A DNA stretch of 64,000 nt. It comes from Hydra vulgaris (Eukaryota; Cnidaria; Hydrozoa; Anthoathecata; Hydridae). Of the stretch, positions 1-15,130 are shown piece after piece (positions within the stretch are counted from its first letter, which is position 1; every line of letters begins with the position of its first letter). The notes beneath the pieces were generated by a model that was not told the DNA's origin, did not search any database, and saw only the letters and a list, made by a program, of their open reading frames with translations. Made by a program: the position numbers and the translations under genes. The stretch lies in contig NC_088922.1 of NCBI RefSeq assembly GCF_038396675.1, forward strand, positions 67,795,001 through 67,859,000, given 5' to 3'.

Positions 1-787
1 TGGAATCGTAAAAGGATAGGAGAAGCAATCACAGTAATTAAACCATATTAGGACCACTTCTTGAACTGCACCTGACACTTACAGAATACTATTAAAAAAA
101 AACAATGTTATAGAATTAGGTACTAAATAATATTTGATTTTAAAGAGAAAGTCTGACTCTGATCCAGTTGTAAAAATTGTGTGAATACCAACAGAAAATT
201 TATAGCAAATAATTCATGAAACTTATAAGTTGACTGAACACTGAGATAAAATGCTGTATAGTTTAAAAGTAGTCAAATTAGTTAAATTTCTGTTTGGAGT
301 TGAATGTAATTCAACCCCAGATATAAATTACAAATGGTTCTTACACAAGTTCTTGATAGGTTAAATATCAACAGGGCAACTTGATATGCAGGTACATCAT
401 CTTAGGTCCATCAAACTGTTTTAATTGATGTGCCTAAGGTAGATAGAGACCCATCAGATAGAAATAACATGGTGGGGGTTTTGTTAGATAGAAAAATAAT
501 TCATAAGAAATTAGAGCAAGTTAAGTTATAAAATATTAGCTACGGTTAAGCTACATCATTTATCTAAATATTTCCACAAACTAACCTCTAAATTATTCTT
601 ATATTGAGGTGAAGGTTTTAAGAAGTGCTTCTGTGAAAAATCCAAAACACACTATGAAAAAAAAAGATGTGCCTGTACAAAAAGTAACGTACTTTGTAAA
701 TGAAGATGTCTCAAATCAACAATGTTTGTAATAAAAATAAATTAACATTATTATTTACTAATTACATTTAGTAAAAATGCTTAAACT
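1..787. other. AT-rich sequence, no gene recognised
   Basis: I see no long open frame and no recognisable protein motif here. Some short frames between about 240 and 720 look like decayed coding sequence, but none can be assigned to a family. The interval ends at the first (TA)n array. Confidence 0.4.
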
Positions 788-4374
<3,587 letters not shown>

Positions 4375-5370
4375 CAGATTCTGAATCGTTAGTGGTGTAC
4401 CTCAGGGTAATGTGCTAGGACCAACTTTGTTCTTATTATTTATTAATGACTTATCATCTGTAGTAAACAATCTCGAATGAACAATAAAACTTTTTGCTGA
4501 TGATTTAAAGTTATACAGTTGGTATAGTGATATGAATCATAGCCACAACTTAACTATTGCTCTTGATAGAATAATTATTTGGTCAGATACTTGGCAACTG
4601 CCAATTGCCAGGAAGAAATGTTTTGCGTACAGATTAACACTTACTCTAATGCATAGTATTAGTTTTAATGACAAGTTAGATGATTTTAAAGTTTAATGAC
4701 AAGTTAGATGACTTAGAATTGCAAGTTTTAAAATGTTTTAAAACTTGCAATTCTAGTATATTAGTACATGCATTTACCACTTATATAAGATCAATAATTG
4801 AATATTGCTCTCCAGTTAGGTTGCCACACCAAGCTATGTTAATAAAATCTATTGAAAAGATTCAAAAAAGCCATTTAGAGCTGCTTAGTTTGAATTCTCT
4901 GGACCTCAGATGTTTAAAACATGATTTAGTTATGTGTTTTAATATAATGTATAATTTGGTTTGCATAGATAAAAGTTCGTTTTTTAAAATTACCAATAAT
5001 AAATATAACCGTGGTCATACTTATAAGATTTGAAAACAACAATGTCAACTCAACATTCACAAATATTATTTTTCTCAATGAGCTGTAAATATCTGAAATA
5101 GTCTGACATCAGAAGCTGTAAATGCAGATAACATTTGTATGTTTGAAAATAAAATAAAACCGTGCACTTCCGATAAACACTGCTTCTATATAGTAAATGA
5201 ATGAATGAAGTCTTGAATGTTTGTATAATAAACTATATTTGTTCAAATGTACATTGTTTTCATACATATTTAGAGGCATATTGTCAGTGTCAATTTATTG
5301 GAACTGTACGTTTTTTACAACATGTAATTTTTAAACTTGTTCTAATAAATCTTTATCTATCTATCTAACA
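4375..5370 (+). pseudogene. CR1-group LINE reverse transcriptase, 5'-truncated and broken
   Basis: Starting near 4390 the frame reads the RT block GVPQGNVLGPTLFLLFINDL. After an in-frame TGA it continues to the catalytic block as KLFADDLKLY. A frame break and a small direct duplication of TTTAATGACAAGTTAGATGA (about 4662 and 4691) follow. The frame at 4680-5033 then gives the typical LINE C-terminal region (TTYIRSIIEYCSPVRLPHQ). The 3' end is an AATAAATCTT followed by (ATCT)n at about 5340-5370, the short-tandem tail expected of CR1-type LINEs. The enzyme would copy element RNA into the genome; this copy is dead. Endonuclease and ORF1 are missing. Confidence 0.85.
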
Positions 5371-5685
5371 AAAACAATAATAAATAATTTATTTACTCTC
5401 CCAATAATATAAATATCCTAGACTAGGATTAAAAAAAAAACTCTAGGACCTATAATTTTTTACTTTTATTTTACATTACATTTTGCTGCACAATATTATT
5501 TTAATGCACATAAATTTACAATTAAGTTTATGGCAGGAGTATGAAAAAGACATTATTTTTGTCTTATTGCCAAGCTTCATGTTAAAATTTAGGATTTTTT
5601 ACAAAATACTTTTCTAGAATATATTGTATAAACTGAGAATAAAATAGATGATTATAAAAATATTAAGATAAAATCATATTATTTA
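5371..5685. other. AT-rich spacer
   Basis: Nothing recognisable lies between the LINE tail and the hAT left end. Confidence 0.5.
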
Positions 5686-5700
5686 CAGGGTGTTAGCCAG

Positions 5701-7134
5701 CCTGATGGCAACGCGTATAACGCGGTATTTCCAATTGTTTTAAAATTCCCAAAGGTTCATAAGATCGCAGTAAAAAAAATGTAAAAAATGCGCTTAGTAC
5801 ACACGACAGAAATGAATTAAGTTGATCGATTTTTTTTTAAGTGTAAAAGAGCGTCGTTATTAAAAGCAAGATTATTCATTCAAAAGTTAAAAAATCTCTC
5901 TTTTTTTTTTAATTTTTAATTGACGTCAGCTATTCTCTGAAAATAATTTCATTACATTTTTACAGTTTATCTTACGTTAAGAATGTTACAAAGATCTTTG
6001 CATAATAATGGATATTATACTTTAAAATAAGTTTTAAATAATAATTTTTAATTTAATTTTAATTTAATTTTAATTAAAAAGTTTTGAATAATAATTTTTT
6101 TATAAAAAGAATTAAATTTTTTATTAGATCAATGAATAAATCATTATTTTCATTGAATAAATTTTAAAATTCATTCATTAAAACTTCAATTGCAAACACT
6201 TGTTTTTTGTTTTTGTTTTTCTCTACTATATCAAACATAGAGAAAAAATAAAATTAAAATAATAATAATAATAGTAAGTTATTTAATATCTTATTTAAAA
6301 ATGAACTTTGTGTTTATTTTTTTTTTTTAACTGAATGTTATACATTAGTTTTATATATTAAAAATAAAATGCCATACATTAAAGAGTCAATTTTTTAAAA
6401 ATCTGGATCAAAATTGATGTGCTTTGATGTATTCCAAAATAAAAAAAAGTTACAATAAAAAATTAAACAAAAACTTAAAAATAAAAGTTCTTATGGAATA
6501 ATTTTTTGTATAATTTTTTTATTTAACAATATGTAAAGCTAATATTGGTACCTTGTTATTATTAATATGTAAAAGTAATATGGGTACCTTGTTATTAAGT
6601 TAAAGTATGCTACTCAATATAGTACAAACTATTTAGTATATACTTATTTGTATATTTATATCTTGTTTTGACCATTTAGTACAAACTATATTTTACCAGT
6701 ATACAAATAACTTGGTAAAATAATTTTTTTTGTTAGTAAAAGTTTGATTTGATGCCATAAATTGGCAAATAATGAAAAATAAATTAATTTTTTTAAAACT
6801 CCAGGTCAGGTCAGGTTATCCTGCTACTGGTAACATGTAACCCAGTACAATCTGCTTCATGTTCTGCTGTCTTGTAGGATACGCCTTTTTAGGCAAAGGC
6901 TAGGAGGTTCCAACTCCGATATAAAACACCACCTGTCTTAGGGCTCTTGGTTTTAATTTAATTTAAAAACTTTATTTTTTGTTGATGGTTACAATAGTTT
7001 TAACAAGAATAAACTAATTAAAATCAACACATTTAACAATTATAGACAATACACACTCACATGAAAATCGTTAAAAACAGTAAATAATAAATAAATTAAA
7101 AAAAAAAAAATGTCAGGATAAATAAAAATAGTAA
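5701..7134. other. AT-rich interior of the hAT element with LINE-tail-like patch
   Basis: There is no open frame of note. A more G+C-rich patch at about 6800-6960 (starting CCAGGTCAGGTCAGGTTATC) resembles the 3' region of a LINE and shares an AGGCAAAG core with 7360-7400. I could not assign it securely. Confidence 0.35.
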
Positions 7135-7320
7135 TTAAAAACGACAGATTTTACAATAACAATTTTTTGCATACCAATTTTTAATATGTTTTTTTGACAC
7201 CTCAGAACTTTTAGAGGACATGGTCTTGTTATCTAGAGTGTTCCATAACGAGATGGCTCTAAATATAGTGCAACATGGTTGAGTAAAGGCTAGAGATGGT
7301 GTCTCGATAAAAATACTCAT
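7135..7320 (-). pseudogene. LINE ORF2 extreme C-terminus
   Basis: The 61-residue frame contains CCTIFRAISLWNTLDNKT, the aromatic-rich 'RAISLWNSLP' signature at the C-terminus of CR1- and jockey-like LINE reverse transcriptases. It is followed by the usual helical tail (KKHIKNWYA). Only the last piece of the protein remains, as expected of 5'-truncated LINE insertions. Its 3' UTR would occupy about 6960-7134. Confidence 0.6.
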
Positions 7321-7690
7321 CTTAGCCAGATGCTAAATGCATCTGGCTACTTTCTCGTAGAAGGCTTCCTAGGCAAAGATTTAAGGGGAAAACGGATTCT
7401 ATCTGTTGACCAGCCTCGCACCCCCTTCTTCATCTATTAGGCTGGTGCAGATGTATTTTTAATACATTGTTTCCAGTTTAGGATGTTGAATGCTGGATCT
7501 TCTTGACTCAATGCATGGGTTTTGCTAGTGTCTCTGTTTATATGACAAGGCAGCTCATTCTATTGTCTCCTAATGAGGGTACAGCTCTAAAACTCAGTTT
7601 TATGGTTCTGAGGCCAGCTGGTAGTCAGGTTTCCCGAAATCTGGGTAGCTCTCAGAGAGGCTGATTCCATCAACTGCTGAAAAATATTAA
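7321..7690 (-). pseudogene. Second LINE 3'-end remnant, decayed
   Basis: On the minus strand between about 7640 and 7440 the broken frames include NELPCHINRDTSKTHALSQ-like residues. This is the kind of sequence seen just after the 'WNELP' motif at LINE C-termini. Several frame changes and stops are present. It adjoins the preceding LINE fragment but appears to be of another family. Confidence 0.4.
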
Positions 7691-7845
7691 AGTATTAACA
7701 CAGAGGTGTACACTAGCGGTCGCCCGATGGCAAATGCCATCCGAATCTTATGAAGGTCTACTGGAAATAATATTTTGATGCAATTTAGTCGCCCGACCGG
7801 GCGACTCGATTTTTTTATTATTATTATTATTATTATTTCAATAGT

Positions 7846-9825
7846 TCTATAAGCAAAATTTATACATCCAAATTTAAATAAAACCAAATTTATGCGTCCA
7901 AAATTAAAGAAGATGACTTTTATCTAACATAATAATGCAATAACGTTTTGCATATCTCGATATTAAAGTTTGTATTCCGATTTTTCTATCATTAATTAGA
8001 ACAAAATAAAATTTTTCTAGAATTACATTGTTTAAACAATGAAATTCTAGTTTATGTTTAATTATTTTAAGAACTTTTTTGAGGGAGGGAAGAGGGAACG
8101 CAAAGTACCGAAACAGCTTAAACCACCAAAAAAGCAATAACGAAATTAAAAAAAACAAATCAATAACGAAAAAGGTAACCTAGAAAAAACAAAAAGAATA
8201 ACGAAAAAGGTAATCTAGAAAAATTTGAGATGGTATTCGCCAGCTCGCGGGCCAATACCTTTGGCTTCCATCGCGGGGGCCAATGATTTAATTATTTAAA
8301 ACAAAAATCTTTCTTATTTTTATACTTAATTAAAAAATATTTTTATACCCTTATAATATTTAAGATATAAATTTTTCAATTATGTCTGACACATTTGACG
8401 TTTATGCAAAGCTAAGGAACTAAAAGAATGAGTAATGCCTGTTTATTGCGTCTGTAAAAGCGTAAAATATTATTACGTGTATATTATTACGAATATTGTG
8501 GATGGGTAATGAGTAAATAAATTAGCCTTTTTTTTTTTAACTCATCACTATTAATTGTGTTAATTTTGATCCAACGATTATTGAAAGACTAGACAGTATA
8601 AATTCACTAATTTAAATTAATTTTAATTAAAAATTGTTTTAAATTATTTATTTTACCATAAAAAAATCATTTTTTATTTTTAACGATCTCTAAAATTTGA
8701 ATAAAAATAGTCTAGACATTCATTTCCAATTGTTTATTGGTAATTGTTGCTTAATCGTTTTATTGGTAATTGTTGCTTAATCGTTTTATTGGTAATTGTT
8801 GCTTAATCGTTTTATTGGTAATTGTTGCTTAATCGTTTTATTGGTAATTGTTGCTTAATCGTTTTATTGGTAATTGTTGCTTAATCGTTTTATTGGTAAT
8901 TGTTGCTTAATCGTTTTATTGGTAATTGTTGCTTAATCGTTTTATTGGTAATTGTTGCTTAATCGTTTTATTGGTAATTGTTGCTTAATCGTTTTATTGG
9001 TAATTGTTGCTTAATCGTTTTACAAGAAAAAACAAGACAAATATTTTCGACAAGCATGTATTTCCAACAATATAGGGTTGTAATTATATTGAATTATTAT
9101 ATTAAATTGCCAATATTGAAATATTCAAGTGTTTTCAGCATGCGTTTATTTATAAAATATTATTAATCTCTTTATGTGAATATTTTACTGAATAAGTTTT
9201 TAAACTAGACAAAACTACAACATTTACATAATAGTTTAAGCTTGTGATCTAATTGTTTTGATATTAATTGTTAGACTTAAATAAATGACCTTATTTTTAT
9301 ATTTCATAGTAGAAAAGTAATTCACTTTAAACGGAAATCATCTGTAAAAGCGAAAATATTATTAAGTGAGCTGGCCAATATTATCTCAAATTTTTCTAGG
9401 TTACCTTTTTCGTTATTGATTTTTTTTTATTGATTTCGTTATTGCTTTTTTTGGTGGTTTAGGCTGTTTCGGTACTTTGCGTTCCCTCCTCCCTCCCTCA
9501 TCGTACATCGTAGTATTTTTTTACAAACTTATTTCTAAATTATTTTTCAAAGAAAAAAAGTTCTTAAAACAATTAAACATAAACTAGAATTTCATTGTTT
9601 AAACAATGTAATGCTAGAGAAATTTTATTTTGTTCTAATTAATGATTGAAAAATCGGAATACAAACTTTAATATCGAGATATGCAAAACGTTATTGCATT
9701 ATTATGTTAGATAAAAGTCATCTTCTTTAATTTTGGACGCATAAATTTTGTTTTATTTAATTTTGGACGCATAAATTTTGTTTTATTTAAATTTGGATGC
9801 ATAAATTTTGCTTAATTTAAATTTT
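7846..9825. repeat. Long inverted repeat, about 0.4-kb arms
   Basis: The left arm (about 7846-8247) is inverted at about 9362-9825. Landmarks in both are the GGACGCATAAATTT region, ATATCGAGATATGCAAAACG, the self-complementary CATTGTTTAAACAATG, TTCGGTACTTTGCGTTCCCT and a stretch with GGTTACCTTTTTCGTTATTG. The arms are diverged by small indels. The right arm contains a 26-32-bp tandem duplication of GGACGCATAAATTTTG. The spacer is about 1.1 kb and includes the 26-bp tandem array. It is probably a palindromic or fold-back DNA element nested in the hAT. No protein is encoded. Confidence 0.8.
8731..9021. repeat. 26-bp tandem array, about 11 copies
   Basis: The unit TATTGGTAATTGTTGCTTAA plus TCGTTT is repeated with almost no variation. 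The copies are contiguous with no unique spacers. Their near-identity implies recent expansion or homogenisation inside an otherwise old element. Confidence 0.95.
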
Positions 9826-9975
9826 TATTACTAAGTTCAAATATTTAATTTCCATATAATATATACTATATAGTTTTAATAAAAACACACAAATAATTTT
9901 TTAAGTAAACCATTAATTTATCAACGCATGAAGTTCAGGCTTCACTCGACCATGCGATTGTCAATCTAGAAAGAT

Positions 9976-10634
9976 TTGAAAAAAATCCAGACTCCGGTTT
10001 TTTTCTGGGCGAAGCGCTCGTTGCATAGAATTGTCAATTCAGACAAAGTAATAGAAAACGAAGCTCAAGTTCGTATTGCAACTTCCTTTAAGGAGTCTAT
10101 TTTAAAACGGTGTTCAAATGTACCGGTTGTTTTTGTAGAGGCGGACGATTTGCTAAACACGGCTAAATGGGTGGATAGCGACTTCTTTCCCACTGAAAAC
10201 AACAAAAAGAAACATAAAAACATATTAGACTATAACATTAAAGTCCTTATTGAGGACGAAAGGTTATACAAACAACTTGAGCATAAACAGGTAGATGTTG
10301 GAAATATCCTATCCGAGTGGGTATCTTAAAGCAAATAATGAAAACTTGGACCATTGCAAGTTCAAAATCATTTCCGCCAATGTCATGGGCACAAATATCA
10401 ATAAGTGTCAAACCAGATAGATTTAATAATCTATTTTCATTAATTGATTATTTATTATTCCATAGTTTAAGTTCGGCTGACGCGGAAAAAGGCTTCAGCG
10501 CAACGAAAAATATAAAGACAAAAGAAAGAACACGAGTATTGCATTCTTGTAAAAGAAAAATCATTTTTATAAAGACTTTGAGTTTAAATTATTTTGTTTC
10601 TAATAGAAGCGCTTATAGCAAGTCAGAAAACTAA
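9976..10634 (+). pseudogene. hAT transposase C-terminal region, frameshifted
   Basis: Two overlapping frames (9976-10329 and 10317-10634) together give the end of a hAT-superfamily transposase. The second contains SSADAEKGFSATKNIKTKER, the hAT dimerisation-domain signature (family form S.A..ERGFS..N.IKT..R). The first, with acidic and aromatic residues (ADDLLNTAKWVDSDFF), is consistent with the segment just before it. The break lies near 10320. The zinc-finger and RNase-H parts are not detectable upstream. The transposase would act on the CAGGGTGTTAGCCAG ends of the surrounding element. Confidence 0.75.
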
Positions 10635-10708
10635 ATTCATTCTGTGCTTTTTCTGAAATTAGAAGAGCAAATTTTATCAATAGTTTACAATAATTATTTT
10701 GGTTTGGG

Positions 10709-10818
10709 GCCATCCATAAAGTACGTGCGCAGTAAAACCACTGATTTAGGACCCCCCTCCCCTGTACGCACCTGTATGTTTTCAACGACCACCCCTTTCT
10801 GCGTACGTACGTATTATT
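10709..10818. mobile_element. hAT-like MITE terminal fragment
   Basis: GGCCATCCATAAAGTACGTG begins a G+C-rich block with a roughly inverted end (CTGCGTACGTACG near 10800). Related ends occur at 15874 (+) and 33510-33640 (-), all sharing ATCCATAAAGTACGTACGCA or nearly so. Only short terminal pieces are visible. Confidence 0.55.
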
Positions 10819-11870
10819 TATTATTTGAATATTATCTTGTTGTAAGATTCTAAGAGAAACGATAAAAACCAAGTTGCGTAATTAAAAAAAATAATACATA
10901 AAAAGTTTGCTTTTATTTAACGTCTTTTTACTACCAATCAAATTGCGTTGCAAAAAAACAAACATAAGTTTGAACAACTATCACTCGATTTCTTTTTTTC
11001 TCTCCTTAATTATGATGTAATCCTCATTAAATATAAAAAGCAGTTGAGACATTCAGAAAAAAAAAATTAAATGTTTTAAAAAAAATCGAGTTTAGGAGAG
11101 ATAGTCAAGACTTTACTGAATGAGAATTACGCAAAATGCGAATTTTGTTAAAAAATAAAATTATTACTGAGAATAAAACAAGTTGAATAATTATAATTAA
11201 ACATTTATAAAATAGAAAAATATACATGTTATAAATATAACTCAACCAAAATTTATTTGTATCTAAAAAATGTCAAATTAATCATCTTTTTGAAATGTCA
11301 GAATGCAATGACTTTTTTTTTTTTAAGGCCGCACCCAAAATCCAAACTTTCTCAAAAACGCTGTATGAATATTTTTCCTGGCTAACACCCTGATTTATCA
11401 GATCATACAACAAATAAATTAGATAAAACAAAAAAATATATATAATAAAAAACAAAAAAATATGATTAGTGATGTCAACAACCATTTTAATTTTTTTAAT
11501 TTACAGGGTAATTTGAAATACAGGTAAATTAGAGTAGTTACATTGTTTTTTAATTTATAATTGATTTTATCTTATTCATATATTTTAAAAAAAACCAACT
11601 AGACTAGTGGCAGTCAATAAACTTTTTGCTAGTGACTAGTCAAAAAATGATTTCAATTTAAAGTTCTACTTAGCAGCAGATCTTAAGCTGCTAAACAATT
11701 GCATTTTCATAACAATTTTAATTGTGCACCCACAAACAAAAATATATATTTTAGTCTAAGTTTTATAGCATACGTGTATCTTATTCACGCCCGCGCACCC
11801 CTGTCACATGTTAATGTTTTTGATTTTTTGAAAAAATAATTAATTTTCATAAATACGTGTTTGGATTTAA
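10819..11870. other. AT-rich sequence, no gene recognised
   Basis: It includes the right end of the hAT element (to 11392). Weakly complementary stretches around 10970-11110 may belong to the MITE family that ends at 10709. Nothing codes. Confidence 0.45.
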
Positions 11871-11879
11871 GCAAGTGGT

Positions 11880-12015
11880 AAGCGAGAATTATAAGTTTTT
11901 GGACTGCTTGCCCTAACCAAAAACCCTTTGCACTTGCATGTACACTCCACTGCACCTGTCCCTATTTTAGTCAGTCAATGTATGCACACTCTACTGCGCC
12001 TGTCCCTATTTTTGA
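11880..12015 (-). repeat. Diverged relative of the 42-bp tandem element
   Basis: GACTGCTTGCCCTAACCAAA is followed by two units of about 44 bp sharing CACTGCACCTGTCCCTATTT. The layout and wording match copy A at 1150-1328 (GACTGCCTGCCCCAACCAAA, then GTAGCAGCACTCC units). An older, diverged member of the same repeat family is the simplest reading. Confidence 0.5.
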
Positions 12016-12117
12016 TTTAAATTTGAATTTTTCTTTTAAATTATATAATTTTTTATTGTATATATGTATCACAAATACAACTTACGTATGTTTCGCTCTA
12101 CTAAAATTGTTTTTTAT

Positions 12118-12172
12118 ACTCCGGTGTTGGTCCGGTGTAGTTCGGTGTAGTCCAGTGTGGTCCGGTGAAGTA
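12118..12172. repeat. 10-bp GGTCCGGTGT-like minisatellite
   Basis: Five imperfect units of about 10 bp (GGTCCGGTGTAGTTCGGTGT and variants). It lies in an AT-rich background. Confidence 0.7.
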
Positions 12173-13089
12173 TTACTATACACCGGTTTGATCATAATAT
12201 GGAGTAAAATACTGTTGGTTATATTGCGACGATTAAAAGTCAAATCGCTGAATGGAAGCTTTGTTAAAAATGGATTCTCGATATGTTGCCATCCATCAAA
12301 CCACTGAGTCTTCGAAACCACTGAAATATATGAACAATAACCTCTATAAATTTCTGAATAAATATCACTTCTAAAATGAAAATAGATTAAAAATAGAATG
12401 CGGATAAAAAGGTCCATAATTTTCAAAATAAATATATCGTCTTGCGCCCACCAAATATCATTAGTCGGATATAACCATTGGAATCTTATTTGTCAAATAT
12501 GATTATTAAATTCTTATTTATAGAACATAATATATTTCTTAAATAATAATGTTAGTATTAATTATTAATATTACAGAAGATATATTTATTAAATAGTATC
12601 CTAATTTAGTAACATCGCTGGGGTTGATGTCACCTTGTGCGGTAAACTTTTGGTGTCCCGCTCTAGACTTTGACAGATACGAATCCTGTCAACAATCTTT
12701 TGATCTTGTATAAAAGACAAAAGATTTTTGTGTGAATTGAAGGAATACCAGAGTTGTTAATAAAGAAAATCGAAAAATCGAAACCTGAAAACTATTAGTT
12801 AGACCATACGTAAAAATGAATTAACACAAGCATAAGCATTCTGCCATATTTTCATTTTTTTATATTTTGGTGTCACTCCTATATGTCAGGTCGTGATAGT
12901 GTCACCCGGTACGGCCGCACCCCTGCACCCCGTAGTGACAGCACTTTACTTAGTACTATCTGTACTTTGAGTCAAGTTCTTTAACAAATCTAAAAATGTC
13001 TAAAGTATCAAAAACTATAAAACACAAAAAAACATCGTCATCACCAAGTTCTCTAAATCTATCATTCACGGTTATTCTTGGTCTTCGAA
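12173..13089. other. Unassigned sequence
   Basis: No protein family is recognised. A G+C-richer patch at about 12600-12960 contains GTGTCACCCGGTACGGCCGC. This looks like the terminal region of a DNA element, but I found no inverted mate. Confidence 0.4.
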
Positions 13090-14262
13090 GTAACTTTTCT
13101 TCTGTTGAGTCTTGTTTCTAAGTTCACCAAATCTACATGCTCTTTGTGAGACTAGTTTAAATTCAGATGTCTTATCTTGTGATCTTAGGTTATCTTCCTT
13201 TATTTTGTAAAGACTCTAACTGTTACATGCTTGGCTTGGACGTTTATATTCGTAAGAGTTCACCCATTTGTCGGGAAACTAGGTTTGAATCCACAGGCTA
13301 TTTTTTTATGTGCTTTTGTTTAGCACCACTCCACTCTACCACCTTTTTCTTTGTTATATATCCTACTTATCTCAAGACTGCAGTCTTCTCGATGTTACTT
13401 TTTATCAAATTGATCATTCAGCCAATATCGTTGTTGTTGGTGACTTTACTGCTCATCACAATGAATGGCTTGGCTCTCGTGCCAGTAACTAAGCGTAAAG
13501 GCTCATTCTCAATCTCTAGCACAACTAGTCAACTTTTGAACTCGTTTTCCGCAATCCGAATCATTTACCTTCTCTACTCGACTTGATTTCTTGCTTCTGA
13601 TCCTAATCAGTGCTTAGTTTCTCCACATTTACCCCATAGGTACTACTGATCTCATTCTTTCTCATTCATCAGAATCCCCCAATCACCATACCTCTTTCAA
13701 CTACCTTAAAGCTGACTGGGACTATTTCGAGATTTTCTTCGTGATGGTCTTTTCTTACGTCTTCCTGCTGACACATGTGCTTCTTATGTAAAAATTTGTA
13801 TTCAGGTTCGGATGGAATTTTTATTCTCTCTCAACAATTCCAAGTCAAACCTCTCTCTTCTCCATAGTTTTTTCATCTCATTGCGCTGCTGCAATTTCCA
13901 ATCGTAACCATAACTACCATACCTATTCCCAAAACAATTCTCCAGAAAATAGACGTCTGTTTACTTTTGCTAGATATCATTAAAAAATTTTTTTGTCTAA
14001 CGTCAAAGCCCACTAGTCTTAGGTCACAAAATCTTGTATTTCGTCTCAAAAACTAGGCTCAAAAGACTTCTGGAGAATCTTTGACATATTACGGGTAAAT
14101 TTAATAATCCACCTCACTTGCGTGGTTCAGATTTTCTTAGGTCACTTAAAGACAAAACTGAACTTTCTTGCTAAGAACTTTTCATCAATCTCAACCAGCT
14201 GTTGATTATTCGATTAACAATTTATTATATCCCAGGTGTTCTGGTGATAAAAATTTAAAATA
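13090..14262 (+). pseudogene. LINE endonuclease plus linker, decayed
   Basis: Reading across frames gives an apurinic-type endonuclease region: NIVVVGDFTAHHNEWLGSRA at 13420-13490 (family block GDFNAHH..W), then NHLPSLLDL near 13560 and a GTTD motif near 13636. The linker that precedes the RT domain follows (for example GKFNNPPHLRGSDFLRSLKD near 14095-14155). At least six frame or stop lesions are present. It ends at about 14262 before the RT. The linker resembles the minus-strand element at 33985-35935 (both encode PP.L..SD....KDK.E), so the two are copies of one LINE family. Confidence 0.75.
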
Positions 14263-14298
14263 AGTAGCTATTCCGGAGAGAGTCATCCTGGATGACTA

Positions 14299-14342
14299 CA
14301 TAACGTGTAGAAGATACGTAACCGTCTACACGTTATGTAGAT
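14299..14342. repeat. 16-bp perfect hairpin
   Basis: CTACATAACGTGTAGA pairs with TCTACACGTTATGTAG across a 13-nt loop. A GTTCGAATTGC motif about 10 nt downstream resembles a tRNA B box, but no A box is evident. Confidence 0.8.
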
Positions 14343-15130
14343 CTGTGTTCGAATTGCAGTCGACAATAAGAAATTAAGAAAATGCAAGCATACCATTTTT
14401 CAGCGACTGTTTGCACGATCCGATTTTTTTGTTAATATAATTGACTTCCGTATTCACAATTCTATTGGGTTCTAGGAAGACTAGTAACTTTTAATGAGGA
14501 AGCATCCCTTTCTTGATTAACTGATTAGTCCAATTGTGATTTTTAGATTTAATTTTTTGTATTTTTTAGATTTTATAATTTTTATTGTTTTTTAATACTT
14601 AAATATACTTAAAACATAGCTAACCCGTAGATTTCGAGTGATGATGATACTAGAGCATAATCTCGTATAAGGTTATTATTTTTAAATCCTAACTATTTTC
14701 AATTTTTATTAATTATGTGAAAAAACTGCAACGTTCTAATTGTAAATCTTGGTAAAGGTCTTTGCTTTTCTTAAGTTTATTCTTCCTGGGGTTACAATTA
14801 ATAAGGATTTAATGTTAATACATATATATATTAATGTTAATACATATTTATTTTACAACTACACAGTATTTACAAGTAACCAATCACAGATTGTCGGTAA
14901 AGATATACATATATAAATCATAAATATAAAGTTTGAAATATACGAAGTAAATAAAAATATACTTGCATACAACTCCAAGATATGATTACAAAATAGAGTG
15001 CTCAATGTTCTTAAAAGAACAAAGCAATTTAACACTGTGTTTCATTGCGCGGATCCAGCCTTTTTTGATGTTTGATAAAGCAAACTTCCTGACATGGAAC
15101 AAACTTCAAAAATTCATATGTTTATGCTAA
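14343..15130. other. AT-rich sequence, no gene recognised
   Basis: Short TA-rich direct repeats lie near 14810-14850. Nothing codes and no element ends were found. Confidence 0.4.

Larger units (their letters stand above)
5686..11392 (+). mobile_element. Old hAT element with 15-bp terminal inverted repeats
   Basis: CAGGGTGTTAGCCAG at 5686-5700 is perfectly inverted at 11378-11392. The candidate 8-bp target copies (ATTATTTA left, ATTTATCA right) agree at only 5 of 8 bases, so any duplication has decayed. A hAT transposase remnant in the same orientation lies at 9976-10634. The interior has been filled by LINE 3' ends (about 6.8-7.7 kb), a long inverted repeat (7.85-9.83 kb), a 26-bp tandem array and a MITE fragment (10.7 kb). 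The pairing of ends is well supported by the 15-bp identity plus the internal transposase, but not proven. Confidence 0.6.

Noticed and set aside
5686..5700. Perfect 8-bp target duplication for the hAT element
   Set aside because: The flanking octamers ATTATTTA and ATTTATCA agree at only five positions. I therefore do not claim a preserved duplication.
7699..7809. hAT-type terminus CAGAGGTGTACACTAGCGGT and a 9-bp-stem G+C palindrome
   Set aside because: It looks like a terminal repeat, but no inverted mate was found within the window, so no element is called.
8731..9021. CRISPR-like regular repeat array
   Set aside because: The 26-bp units are directly contiguous with no unique spacers, in a eukaryotic transposon context with no cas-like genes.
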